A stretch of DNA of 64,000 nucleotides, from positions 59,235 through 123,234 of the forward strand of contig NZ_JAUOEK010000101.1 of assembly GCF_030540835.1 (NCBI RefSeq), read 5' to 3'. The stretch is from Flavivirga aquimarina. GTDB taxonomy: Bacteria; Bacteroidota; Bacteroidia; Flavobacteriales; Flavobacteriaceae. The position numbers and the translations under genes were made by a program. A model generated the notes under the pieces. The model worked only from the letters and a program-made list of their open reading frames with translations, searched no databases and was not told the DNA's origin. Position 1 is the first letter of the stretch, and the number at the start of each line of letters is the position of its first letter. This document shows, one piece after another, positions 52,362 through 60,475 of the stretch.

Positions 52362-53675
52362 ATGAAATTATTAGTAAGTATATCAAGAGTATTTGTTGGT
52401 GTTTTATTTATCATTTCTGGATTGATAAAACTAAACGACCCCTTGGGGTTTTCATATAAATTACAGGAATATTTTAGTGCAGATGTTTTAAATATCACTT
52501 TTTTAGAGCCGTATGCATTAATAGTTTCGGTTTTAGTGGTTGTTTTTGAAGTCGTTTTAGGCGTGTTTTTACTCATTGGTTACAAACCAAAATTTACTAT
52601 TTGGAGTTTGTTGGGAATGATTGTGTTTTTTACATTTTTAACATTCTATTCGGCTTATTTTGATAAAGTAAAAGATTGTGGCTGTTTTGGTGATGCTTTA
52701 AAATTAACACCATGGGAAAGCTTCACAAAAGATTTGGTTTTACTGTTTTTTATATTGATTTTATTTTTTGGTATAAAATATATAAAGCCACTGTTTAATA
52801 AATTAATGACAACAGTTATTGCTCTATTAGGTTTTATATGTAGTTTTTGGTTTGGATATCATGTGTTAGAACACCTGCCTGTTAAAGATTTTAGAGCTTA
52901 TAAAATTGGAGCGAATATTCAAGAAGGTATGAGTATTCCTGAAGATGCAGCTAAACCTGTTGTAGAATACAGTTGGAAATTTAATGTAGGTGGCCAAGAA
53001 AAAGTTTTAACTACGAATGGTTCATACCCATCTGTTGAAGGTGATTTTGTAAGTGTAGACACGAAAGTGATTCAAGAAGGATATCAACCTTCTATCTACG
53101 ATTTTTCAATAGAAAGTGACGATGAAGATTTAACAGAACAGTTTTTAGAAGAAGAAAACCTTATAGTTGTAGTCTCATATAGTTTGGAAAAAATTGAAAG
53201 ATACGGTGCTATGAAATTAAAAGCCCTGTCGGAAGAAGCTATAAAAAAAGGTTATAAAGTAATTGGATTAACCGCTTCGGGCGAAGAAGCCAAACAGCGT
53301 ATTAAGGAAGCTTATGGTATTGATTTTGAATTTTATTTGTGTGATGAAAAAGCACTTAAAACAGTAGTACGTTCTAATCCTGGGGTTTTAGAAATAGATA
53401 GTGGTACGATAAAACAAAAAGTACACTGGAATGATATTGAAGACTTAGAGTTACCAAAAGTAGAAAGAAAACCAGAACCAGAAGTCGTAGAGGAAGTCAT
53501 TGCTTATTTTATAAATGGAGAATTATCAACAGAAGAGGATTTGGATGCTTTAGAAGAATCGAAGATTGAAAGCATTAATGTTATAAAGGATTCTTTACGA
53601 CTAAATCCATTAAATACTCAAAATGATACCATTTATACCAGTATTATTGAAGTCACGTTAAAACCTAATAACTAA
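52362..53675 (+). CDS. BT_3928-like protein: DoxX/MauE membrane domain with thioredoxin-like C-terminus
   Basis: The 437-residue protein has four membrane helices in a DoxX/MauE domain (GVLFIISGLIKLNDPLGFSY, VKDCGCFGD with a CxC pair), then a soluble domain with LIVVVSYSLEKIERYGAMKL and YKVIGLTASGEEAKQR, resembling thioredoxin-like proteins without the CxxC. MauE-type proteins pass electrons for periplasmic disulphide chemistry; that role is inferred here. The N-terminal start is standard. The ABC permease frame opens three codons after its stop, suggesting an operon. Confidence 0.82.
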   Translation: MKLLVSISRVFVGVLFIISGLIKLNDPLGFSYKLQEYFSADVLNITFLEPYALIVSVLVVVFEVVLGVFLLIGYKPKFTIWSLLGMIVFFTFLTFYSAYFDKVKDCGCFGDALKLTPWESFTKDLVLLFFILILFFGIKYIKPLFNKLMTTVIALLGFICSFWFGYHVLEHLPVKDFRAYKIGANIQEGMSIPEDAAKPVVEYSWKFNVGGQEKVLTTNGSYPSVEGDFVSVDTKVIQEGYQPSIYDFSIESDDEDLTEQFLEEENLIVVVSYSLEKIERYGAMKLKALSEEAIKKGYKVIGLTASGEEAKQRIKEAYGIDFEFYLCDEKALKTVVRSNPGVLEIDSGTIKQKVHWNDIEDLELPKVERKPEPEVVEEVIAYFINGELSTEEDLDALEESKIESINVIKDSLRLNPLNTQNDTIYTSIIEVTLKPNN

Positions 53676-53678
53676 CAA

Positions 53679-54755
53679 CTGATAAGCTATTTACTAAATA
53701 AAATCACCTATGCCTTACTCACCTTATTTGGAGTAGTAACTGTTATTTTCTTTTTATTCAATGTACTTCCCGGTGACCCTGCTCAAATGATGATGGGGCA
53801 GAATGAAGATAGTGAGCAACTTAAATTAGTAAAACAAAAGTATGGATTCGATAAACCTCTGTCTACACAGTATTTTTACTATTTAAATGATCTGTCGCCT
53901 ATATCATTTCATTCAAAAAATAAAGAAGACTATACTTTTTTAAAAACCGATACCTATACAGGCGTCAAGTTATTTTCAATAGGTAGTACAACAACAGTTC
54001 TTAAATTTCCTTATTTAAGAGAATCGTTTACCAAGCAAGGCAAAAAAGTAACAGAAGTTTTAGGAGAAACGTTACCAAATACATTTGTATTAGCCGTTTC
54101 TGCCATTATAATAGCCATGCTTTTAGGCATCTCTTTAGGAATAGTTTCAGCCTTATATAAAGACAGGTGGTTAGATAAAACCATTCAAATTTTTAGCACG
54201 TTAGGAATGAGTGTTCCCTCATTTTTTAGTGCCATATTATTCGCCTGGTTTTTTGGGTATGTGTTACACAAATACACCAATTTAGAAATGACAGGCAGTC
54301 TTTATGAACTTGATGATTTTGGAGAAGCCATGCATATAAAATGGAAGAATTTAATACTACCAGCCATAGTATTAGGGATACGTCCGTTAGCAGTAGTTAT
54401 TCAACTTATGCGAAATTCATTATTAGAAGTATTCAATCAAGATTATATTCGTACAGCCAGAGCAAAGGGTTTAAGCGAATTTCAAATTATAAAAAGACAT
54501 GCTATTAAAAATGCTATGAATCCGGTAGTTACAGCTATATCAGGTTGGTTTGCATCTATGTTGGCTGGTGCTGTTTTTGTGGAGTATATTTTTGGGTGGA
54601 ATGGCTTAGGAAAAGAGATTGTAAATGCTCTAAATACTTTAGATTTACCGGTTATAATGGGAGCTGTTTTGGTAATAGCAACACTGTTTGTAATGATTAA
54701 CATTTTTGTCGACTTAATTTATGTTTGGTTAGACCCAAAAGTTAAATTACAATAA
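53679..54755 (+). CDS. DppB-type ABC transporter permease, probable CTG start
   Basis: The C-terminal part is a clear binding-protein-dependent permease: NTFVLAVSAIIIAMLLG, the EAA loop DYIRTARAKGLSEFQIIKRH and FVEYIFGWNGLGKEIV. The first in-frame ATG (53787) would remove helix 1 and the family motif NVLPGDPAQ. The same frame is open upstream to 53676, where SYLLNKITYALLTLFGVVTV is read, so the start is taken as CTG at 53679 (non-standard, unproven). No substrate-binding, second permease or ATPase gene is adjacent. A tight gap to the TlpA-like gene follows. Confidence 0.75.
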   Translation: MISYLLNKITYALLTLFGVVTVIFFLFNVLPGDPAQMMMGQNEDSEQLKLVKQKYGFDKPLSTQYFYYLNDLSPISFHSKNKEDYTFLKTDTYTGVKLFSIGSTTTVLKFPYLRESFTKQGKKVTEVLGETLPNTFVLAVSAIIIAMLLGISLGIVSALYKDRWLDKTIQIFSTLGMSVPSFFSAILFAWFFGYVLHKYTNLEMTGSLYELDDFGEAMHIKWKNLILPAIVLGIRPLAVVIQLMRNSLLEVFNQDYIRTARAKGLSEFQIIKRHAIKNAMNPVVTAISGWFASMLAGAVFVEYIFGWNGLGKEIVNALNTLDLPVIMGAVLVIATLFVMINIFVDLIYVWLDPKVKLQ

Positions 54756-54756
54756 A

Positions 54757-55254
54757 ATGGACATGAAAAAAATGAACGTACTTTTAATATTATTAATTAG
54801 TTTTTTTAGTTGTAATACAGAAACTCCAACAAAATTCTCTGAAAAAGCACTAGATGATACCTTTATTTCATTTGAAGGCGAAGAAATTGCATTTAAAAAT
54901 ATTTTAGAAAAGCATAAAGGAAAAACGATTGTTATAGATATTTGGGCATCATGGTGTGGAGATTGTATTAAAGGGATGCCAAAAGTAAAGAAGTTACAAT
55001 CTGAATATAAAGATGTGGTTTATGTTTTTTTATCTTTAGATAGAGGTGAATCAGCTTGGAAACGAGGGATAGAAAAATATCAAGTAAAAGGAGCGCATTA
55101 TTATATGCCTAAAGGTAAAGATTGTGACTTTGCGGATTTTGTAAATATTAGCTGGATTCCTAGATATATGGTGATAAATGAAGCTAGCGAAATCGTTGTA
55201 TTTAATGTTATTGAAGCTGATGACGAAAAACTTATAGAAGCTATTAAAAAATAA
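54757..55254 (+). CDS. TlpA-like thioredoxin lipoprotein
   Basis: The 165-residue protein has a lipoprotein signal (ILLISFFSCNTET, lipid Cys about 19) and a thioredoxin fold with redox motif WASWCGDC, then KVKKLQSEYKDVVYVFLSLD and a cis-Pro-like SWIPRYMVINE. It is anchored in the periplasm and can act as a thiol-disulphide reductase. It starts one base after the permease stop and is in an operon with the DoxX/MauE protein, a pairing that fits redox coupling. Confidence 0.9.
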   Translation: MDMKKMNVLLILLISFFSCNTETPTKFSEKALDDTFISFEGEEIAFKNILEKHKGKTIVIDIWASWCGDCIKGMPKVKKLQSEYKDVVYVFLSLDRGESAWKRGIEKYQVKGAHYYMPKGKDCDFADFVNISWIPRYMVINEASEIVVFNVIEADDEKLIEAIKK

Positions 55255-55302
55255 GTATTTTAGCGGCGTTTATATAATTAAAAACCGAAAAGGAATCATT
55301 TT

Positions 55303-56052
55303 ATGAGAAAAAATATAGTAGCAGGAAACTGGAAGATGAATAACGATTTGGCACAAACAGAATTGTTATTAACCGATTTGAAAAATCAAAACCAAACCTC
55401 GAATGCAGAAGTTATGGTAGCACCTACCTTTACTAATTTATATCATGCTTCTGAAGCTTTAAAAACTGCTAATATTGAAGTTGTTGCACAAAACATGCAT
55501 TTTGCAGAAAATGGTGCTTATACAGGTGAGATAAATGCAAGTATGTTAAAAAGTGTAGGCGTAGAAACAGTGATTTTAGGACATAGCGAACGTCGCGAAT
55601 ATTTTAACGAAACAGATGAGTTACTTGCTAAAAAAGTGGATGCGGCTTTGGCAAATAATATGCGTGTTATTTTCTGTTTTGGAGAAGAGTTGGCCGACAG
55701 AAAATCTGGAAACCATGAAAACATTGTAGAAAGTCAAATTAAAAATGCCTTGTTTCATTTAGAAGCATCAGCATTTAACCATATTGTATTGGCTTACGAA
55801 CCTGTTTGGGCGATTGGTACAGGTGAAACGGCTAGTCCAGAACAAGCACAGGATATGCATGCGTTTATTAGAAAAACATTGGCAGATACATACGGAAATG
55901 ATGTAGCAGATTCAGTTTCTATACTTTATGGAGGTAGTGTAAAGCCGGCTAACGCACAAGAAATTTTCTCTAAGCCAGACGTAGATGGTGGTTTAATAGG
56001 AGGAGCATCACTTAAAGCCGAAGATTTTTTCGCTATAGTTAATGCATTTTAA
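55303..56052 (+). CDS. tpiA: triosephosphate isomerase
   Basis: The enzyme interconverts dihydroxyacetone phosphate and glyceraldehyde 3-phosphate in glycolysis. The 249-residue barrel starts RKNIVAGNWKMNND and has the electrophile His in VILGHSERREYF, the catalytic Glu in VLAYEPVWAIGTG and the phosphate loop ILYGGSVKPANA. Lengths and motifs are complete. A strong hairpin with a T-run follows at 56103-56153. Confidence 0.97.
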   Translation: MRKNIVAGNWKMNNDLAQTELLLTDLKNQNQTSNAEVMVAPTFTNLYHASEALKTANIEVVAQNMHFAENGAYTGEINASMLKSVGVETVILGHSERREYFNETDELLAKKVDAALANNMRVIFCFGEELADRKSGNHENIVESQIKNALFHLEASAFNHIVLAYEPVWAIGTGETASPEQAQDMHAFIRKTLADTYGNDVADSVSILYGGSVKPANAQEIFSKPDVDGGLIGGASLKAEDFFAIVNAF

Positions 56053-56102
56053 TCATAAAAAAAAGTTTAGTAGTTTTTGCTAAACTATAATATACTATAA
56101 AG

Positions 56103-56153
56103 TAAGAGTGTTTTTCGATTTTCTGTAAATCAAGAAATGCTCTTATTTTTTTT
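56103..56153 (+). terminator. terminator of tpiA
   Basis: A long imperfect hairpin pairs AAGAG with CTCTT and then TTTT-rich with AAGAAA, ending in TTATTTTTTTT. A second shorter hairpin (AGTTTAG and CTAAACT) lies just upstream near 56065-56087. Confidence 0.75.
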
Positions 56154-56308
56154 GAAGAGTTAGTAATTTTTAAAATTGTTTTGCCATTCCTGTTTTTGTG
56201 GGAACTAGTTTTTATTATTTAGCCCATACAGGTTAATAACTATGAACTTTTAAAGTCGAAACCACATTAAAATTATCATAGAAAAATTATTGTTATAGGT
56301 ATTACTTT

Positions 56309-56316
56309 TATCTTTG
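56309..56316 (+). promoter_or_regulatory. prmA -7 promoter element
   Basis: TATCTTTG matches TAnnTTTG and ends 7 bp before the prmA ATG. A TTG at 56290-56292 lies 16 bases upstream. The mRNA leader would be close to zero, so the transcript may be leaderless. Confidence 0.65.
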
Positions 56317-56323
56317 TCCGACT

Positions 56324-57163
56324 ATGTCAAACATTATTTATATAAGTTACGAGTTTAAAGTAACACCATTACAACCAGCAGTAGAAATTTTAATTGCCGA
56401 ACTAGGTTATACAGGTTTTGAAAGCTTTGTAGAAACCGAAACTGGGGTTACAGCATACATTCAAAAAGAAGAATGGAACCCATCGATACTTGAAGCTATT
56501 CAAATTTTAAATTCAGATGAATTTGAAATTACGCATACTTTTTCAGAAATAGAACAAACCAATTGGAATGCCGAATGGGAAAAGAATTTTAATCCTATTG
56601 TAGTTGATAATGTTTGTGCAGTACGCGCACCATTTCATGATAAATTTGATACCCAATACGATATTATTATTGAACCAAAAATGAGTTTTGGTACAGGACA
56701 TCATGAAACTACGCACATGATGATTCAACATATTTTAAACAACGATTTTACTAATAAATCGGTTTTAGATATGGGCTGTGGAACATCAGTACTTGCTATT
56801 TTAGCCGAACTTAAAGGCGCAAAACCGATTGATGCCATAGATATTGATAATTGGTGTTACTTAAATAGTTTAGAAAATGTTGCACGAAATAATTGCAAGC
56901 ATATTTCTGTATTAGAAGGCGATGCAACGTTGTTGAAAAATAAAAAATACGACGTTATCATAGCTAATATTAATCGGAATATTTTATTAAATGATATAAA
57001 AACCTATGCATCTTGTTTAAATAAAAGCGGCATGCTGTTTTTAAGTGGGTTTTATAATGATGATATTCCGATGATTACAGATGAATGTGAAAAGCATTTG
57101 CTGAATTTTGAAGAAAAATTAGAAAGAAACAATTGGGGCGCTTTAAAATTTAAAAAAAGATAA
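56324..57163 (+). CDS. prmA: ribosomal protein L11 methyltransferase
   Basis: PrmA methylates ribosomal protein L11 at several lysines using SAM. The 279-residue protein has an N-terminal substrate-recognition domain and a SAM-binding domain with FGTGHHETTHMM, SVLDMGCGTSVLAILA, IDAIDIDNWC and VIIANINRNIL. The NxxR-type catalytic loop is seen in ANINRN. Length is normal. Transcription probably starts at or just before the ATG. Confidence 0.95.
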   Translation: MSNIIYISYEFKVTPLQPAVEILIAELGYTGFESFVETETGVTAYIQKEEWNPSILEAIQILNSDEFEITHTFSEIEQTNWNAEWEKNFNPIVVDNVCAVRAPFHDKFDTQYDIIIEPKMSFGTGHHETTHMMIQHILNNDFTNKSVLDMGCGTSVLAILAELKGAKPIDAIDIDNWCYLNSLENVARNNCKHISVLEGDATLLKNKKYDVIIANINRNILLNDIKTYASCLNKSGMLFLSGFYNDDIPMITDECEKHLLNFEEKLERNNWGALKFKKR

Positions 57164-57301
57164 GCTTACTTGTAGATTATTCTCAATAAAATCATTGTTT
57201 TTATAAAAAACATCCCGAAAACCAAATAAATAGCCTTCTTTAAAGTTGGGTGTATTTAACCCAAACAAGGATCTATGGCCTAAATTATCCTCCTGAGACA
57301 T
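57143..57301 (-). pseudogene. possible C-terminal remnant of an outer membrane beta-barrel protein
   Basis: A 52-codon minus-strand frame starting ATG at 57299-57301 reads RSLFGLNTPNFKEGYLFGFR, then DVFYKNNDFIENNLQVSLSF and a terminal aromatic FKF. The final strand ending in Phe is like the last strand of an outer-membrane barrel. It overlaps the prmA 3' end by 21 bp and is too short to be a gene on its own. It may be a decayed tail or a chance frame. Confidence 0.25.
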
Positions 57302-57421
57302 GATTTTATCCCTGAAAAATAAATTTTATATAGCATATTATGGTTACTGCAGTCAGGGGTAAGACTGAAAACCTGTAAAAAAGAGTAGGTCATAATTTTT
57401 AACTATATAAAAATAAATATC

Positions 57422-58306
57422 ATGAAAAAAATTACAATATTTTCCATAGTAATCCTATCATCCTTATTTCTACTTCAATCTTGCCAACAAGAAGATGTTA
57501 TTCTCGAAGATGGTTCCCAAGCAGAAGAAGAAATAATAACTAGCGACCAAGAAGCCACAGCAGATAAAATAAAAATAACAAAGGCTATGTTAAAAAAATT
57601 ATCTGATTTTTATCTGAATACAGAAGATGTAAAGGTTGTTGATTTTTTATTACCAGATGGTTCAACTAAACCTATGGTTCAAGTAGAGGAAGACATTATG
57701 CTATCTGAAGAACAGATTATGGAATTGTCTTTTGGTAGAGGTCTTACAGATCGTAACTATCATACCCATAATTTAGTGTCTCAAGGAAGTAATATTTCTA
57801 TTATTGGTTATACAGGTTCAGGAGGATATGGCTTGACTCAAAAAGAACGAACAGCATTACAATGGGCAGTAGATAATTATAACATTTTAAGTGGTGTTTC
57901 AATTTCTTTTACGTTAACTTTTGGTACAAACTATCAAAATAAAGATATGGTTGTTTACAATAACCCACTACAAAGTGGCTCAGGAGGCTCAGCAGGGTTT
58001 CCATCAAATGGATCTCCAAATAAGTTTATACAAATATTTGGTTTAAACAGTTTCACTACAAATGTTATAGAGCATGTCATAACTCATGAAATAGGACATT
58101 CGGTTGGATTTAGACATACAGATTGGGAAACAAGACAAAGTTGCGGACAAAATGTGAGTGAAGGCATTGAACCGTATGGTGCAAATGCAATCCCAGGAAC
58201 ATCTGCAGGTTATAATCCAGATTCAATTATGGTAGCATGTTTTAGTTCTTCAGAAGATGGAGAGTTTGATACTGATGATATTATTGGATTGCAGTATATG
58301 TATTAA
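57422..58306 (+). CDS. M57-type HEIGH zinc metalloprotease lipoprotein
   Basis: The 294-residue protein has a lipoprotein signal (FLLQSCQQED, lipid Cys21) and a zinc-binding motif HEIGHSVGFRHTD (H222, E223, H226, H232) in a metzincin-like C-terminal domain. An acidic prodomain-like segment lies between residues 30 and 115. M57 dual-action peptidases are secreted; lipidation would hold this one at the cell surface or periplasm. A terminator lies at 58338-58369. Confidence 0.9.
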   Translation: MKKITIFSIVILSSLFLLQSCQQEDVILEDGSQAEEEIITSDQEATADKIKITKAMLKKLSDFYLNTEDVKVVDFLLPDGSTKPMVQVEEDIMLSEEQIMELSFGRGLTDRNYHTHNLVSQGSNISIIGYTGSGGYGLTQKERTALQWAVDNYNILSGVSISFTLTFGTNYQNKDMVVYNNPLQSGSGGSAGFPSNGSPNKFIQIFGLNSFTTNVIEHVITHEIGHSVGFRHTDWETRQSCGQNVSEGIEPYGANAIPGTSAGYNPDSIMVACFSSSEDGEFDTDDIIGLQYMY

Positions 58307-58337
58307 TATTCTCGCTAAAAACAACTTTATATATAGA

Positions 58338-58369
58338 AGGGTATCATTTTTGGTGCCCTTTTTCTTTTT
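58338..58369 (+). terminator. terminator of the M57 protease gene
   Basis: AGGGTATC and GGTGCCCT pair over 8 bp (two G-U) with a six-base loop, followed by TTTTTCTTTTTG. Confidence 0.75.
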
Positions 58370-58410
58370 GTTTTAAAAAAATAAATTATTTTAGTTAAAA
58401 AATTGGAAAA

Positions 58411-58686
58411 ATGAGTACTAAAGAAAAAACGTCGGAAGAATTATTACTTGAAGAAAAAATAGTAACGCAACGTGAGATTGTACTATTTAATGACGACGTT
58501 AATACCTTCGATCATGTTATAGAAACACTTATTTATGCTTGCGATCACACTTCAGAACAAGCAGAGCAATGTTCCCTAATAGTGCATTATAAAGGAAAAT
58601 GTACTGTTAAAACTGGTTTGTATGACGATTTAAAACCGCGCTGTTCCATGCTTAAGGATGCCGGATTAAGTGCAGAAATCGTTTAA
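58411..58686 (+). CDS. clpS: ATP-dependent Clp protease adaptor ClpS
   Basis: ClpS delivers N-end rule substrates to ClpA/ClpC proteases. The 91-residue protein has the ClpS core: EIVLFNDDVNTFDHVIETLI, then ACDHTSEQAEQCSLIVHYKG and CTVKTGLYDDLKPRCSMLKD. The ligand-pocket Asp-Asp and His are present. Length is typical. It is convergent with the HMA domain gene; the gap is 7 bp. Confidence 0.95.
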   Translation: MSTKEKTSEELLLEEKIVTQREIVLFNDDVNTFDHVIETLIYACDHTSEQAEQCSLIVHYKGKCTVKTGLYDDLKPRCSMLKDAGLSAEIV

Positions 58687-58693
58687 AATATAC

Positions 58694-58963
58694 TTAACCG
58701 TTCATTCTACCTATAGCACAACTAACAAAAGACTTTGCTTTTGTTGTTAACGCATTTTTTTCTCCAACAATGGGATAACCAATTTTATGTAATAATTGTT
58801 TAGCCTCTAAAAGGGCATTTTTGTTTTCATAAAAAAAAGAAACCGTGTGATTATCATTATTAATGGTTACATCACTAATGTTTTCAATATCAGATAATTT
58901 ATTGATTATTGTATTGGCACAACCGCCACATTTAAGATTTTGTATTTCTAAAGTTGTTTTCAT
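58694..58963 (-). CDS. heavy-metal-associated (HMA) domain protein
   Basis: From the ATG at 58961-58963 the product is 89 residues: KTTLEIQNLKCGGCANTIIN carries the CxxC metal-binding motif (CGGC), followed by the ferredoxin-like fold (ISDVTINNDNHTVSFFY) and a second Cys near the end (SFVSCAIG). It starts 2 bp after the stop of the persulfide-dioxygenase-like gene, so it ends that operon. It may carry copper or sulfane sulfur; the partner is inferred from context. An in-frame TTG at 58984 is a less likely start. Confidence 0.85.
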   Translation of the reverse strand: MKTTLEIQNLKCGGCANTIINKLSDIENISDVTINNDNHTVSFFYENKNALLEAKQLLHKIGYPIVGEKNALTTKAKSFVSCAIGRMNG

Positions 58964-58965
58964 TT

Positions 58966-60375
58966 TTATAAGGTTGACGGACAAACAAAAGTAGTTGTTG
59001 GCAAGTCTGTTTTTTTAATAGCGGCAAAACCACCTGCGATATCTATAACATCAAATCCTCTGGCTTTTAAAATAGACGCAGCAATAACAGAACGATACCC
59101 ACCGGCACAATGTAGATGATAGGTTTTAGTTTTATCAATAACATTCATATTATCATTAATATAATCTAAAGCAAAATGCTGCACAGAATCACTATCCAGA
59201 TGTTCCGATTTATACTCACCATCTTTTCTAACATCAAGTGTATTAATAGAGCCATTTTTAAAACGATTGGAAAACTCATCAACAGAAATAGACATAATGG
59301 TTTCAATATCTTTACCGGCATCTTTCCACGCTTTTATGCCTCCTTTTAAATACCCTAAAGTATTATCGTAACCAACGCGAGATAATCGGGTTACAGTCTC
59401 TTTTTCTTTTCCTTCTGGTGTAATTAATAAGATGGGCTGCTTTAAATCGGTAATTAAAGCACCAACCCATGGTGCAAAACCACCATTAATGCCAATAAAA
59501 ATAGCATTTGGAATATGTTCTTTTACAAATTCTTGTTCTGTTCTAACATCAAGTACCAAAGCGCCTTCTTGATTTGCAATGATTTCAAAATCTTCAGGGC
59601 TTAATCCGGTATCTCCTTTTTCTAAGACCGTTTCGAAATTATCATATCCGGACTTATTCATCATAGCATTTTTAGCAAAATATTGAGGAGGAGGAGGAAT
59701 GCCATCTAAAACCTCTTCAATAAATTCTTCTTTTGTCATATCTGCTCTTAAAGCATAATTTGTTTTTTTCTGTTCTCCCAAAAGGCCAACCGTTTCTTTA
59801 CTTAAATTTTTCCCACAGGCAGATCCGGCACCATGTGCAGGATATACAATGATATCATCTGCCAATGGCATGATTTTATTCCGTAAAGAATCATATAGCA
59901 TACCGGCTAAGTCCTCCTTTGTTAAATCGGATTTTATGGCAAGATCCGGACGTCCCACATCTCCTAAAAACAAGGTGTCTCCACTAAAAATAGCATGATT
60001 GTTTCCTTTTTCATTAATTAAAAGAAATGTTGATGATTCTAAGGTATGCCCTGGTGTGTGCAATACTTTAACGGTAATATGTCCTATTTTAAAAGTTTCA
60101 TTGTCTGTGGCTATATGAGCATCATAATCTGTTTCTGCCCCAGGACCAAAAACAATGGTTGCTCCTGTTTTTTTTGCTAAATCGACATGGCCGGAAACAA
60201 AATCAGCATGGAAATGGGTCTCAAAAATATACTTGATTTTAGCATGTTCTTTTTCTGCTTTATCAACATATTGTTGTGTTTCACGTAATGGATCAATAAT
60301 AGCTACCTCACCATTAGATTCTATATAATAGGCCCCTTGGGCCAAGCATCCTGTATAAATTTGTTCTATTTTCAT
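58966..60375 (-). CDS. persulfide dioxygenase-like metallo-hydrolase fused to two rhodanese domains
   Basis: The 469-residue protein has an N-terminal metallo-beta-lactamase domain (about 1-250) with HFHADFVSGH (H54, H56, D58), HTPGH (H110), FSGDTLF (D133) and YPAHGAGS (H181), as in ETHE1 persulfide dioxygenases. Two rhodanese domains follow. The first (about 270-352) has no catalytic Cys; the loop is LITPEGK. The second (about 375-455) has HCAGGYRS with Cys423. It likely oxidises glutathione or other persulfide to sulfite and handles sulfane sulfur. It has its own promoter with a Crp-like dyad. Confidence 0.9.
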   Translation of the reverse strand: MKIEQIYTGCLAQGAYYIESNGEVAIIDPLRETQQYVDKAEKEHAKIKYIFETHFHADFVSGHVDLAKKTGATIVFGPGAETDYDAHIATDNETFKIGHITVKVLHTPGHTLESSTFLLINEKGNNHAIFSGDTLFLGDVGRPDLAIKSDLTKEDLAGMLYDSLRNKIMPLADDIIVYPAHGAGSACGKNLSKETVGLLGEQKKTNYALRADMTKEEFIEEVLDGIPPPPQYFAKNAMMNKSGYDNFETVLEKGDTGLSPEDFEIIANQEGALVLDVRTEQEFVKEHIPNAIFIGINGGFAPWVGALITDLKQPILLITPEGKEKETVTRLSRVGYDNTLGYLKGGIKAWKDAGKDIETIMSISVDEFSNRFKNGSINTLDVRKDGEYKSEHLDSDSVQHFALDYINDNMNVIDKTKTYHLHCAGGYRSVIAASILKARGFDVIDIAGGFAAIKKTDLPTTTFVCPSTL

Positions 60376-60430
60376 TGATTCTATTTTTTAATTTCTGGAG
60401 TAGACAGAATCTCTTTAAATTAAGATAATT

Positions 60431-60438
60431 CAAAAATA
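60431..60438 (-). promoter_or_regulatory. -7 promoter element of the persulfide dioxygenase operon
   Basis: Read on the minus strand it is TATTTTTG, matching TAnnTTTG, about 56 bp upstream of the gene start. Confidence 0.6.
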
Positions 60439-60459
60439 CGAAACCAAAATGGTTCGATT

Positions 60460-60475
60460 TGTGACTTATGTCACA
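60460..60475. promoter_or_regulatory. candidate Crp/Fnr operator TGTGA-N6-TCACA
   Basis: TGTGACTTATGTCACA is a perfect dyad equal to the E. coli CRP half-site pair. It overlaps the stop codon of the TauE/SafE gene. Its centre (60467.5) is 36.5 bp from the last base of the -7 element, the class II activator distance. The regulator encoded at 62364-62993 is the natural candidate. Confidence 0.65.
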
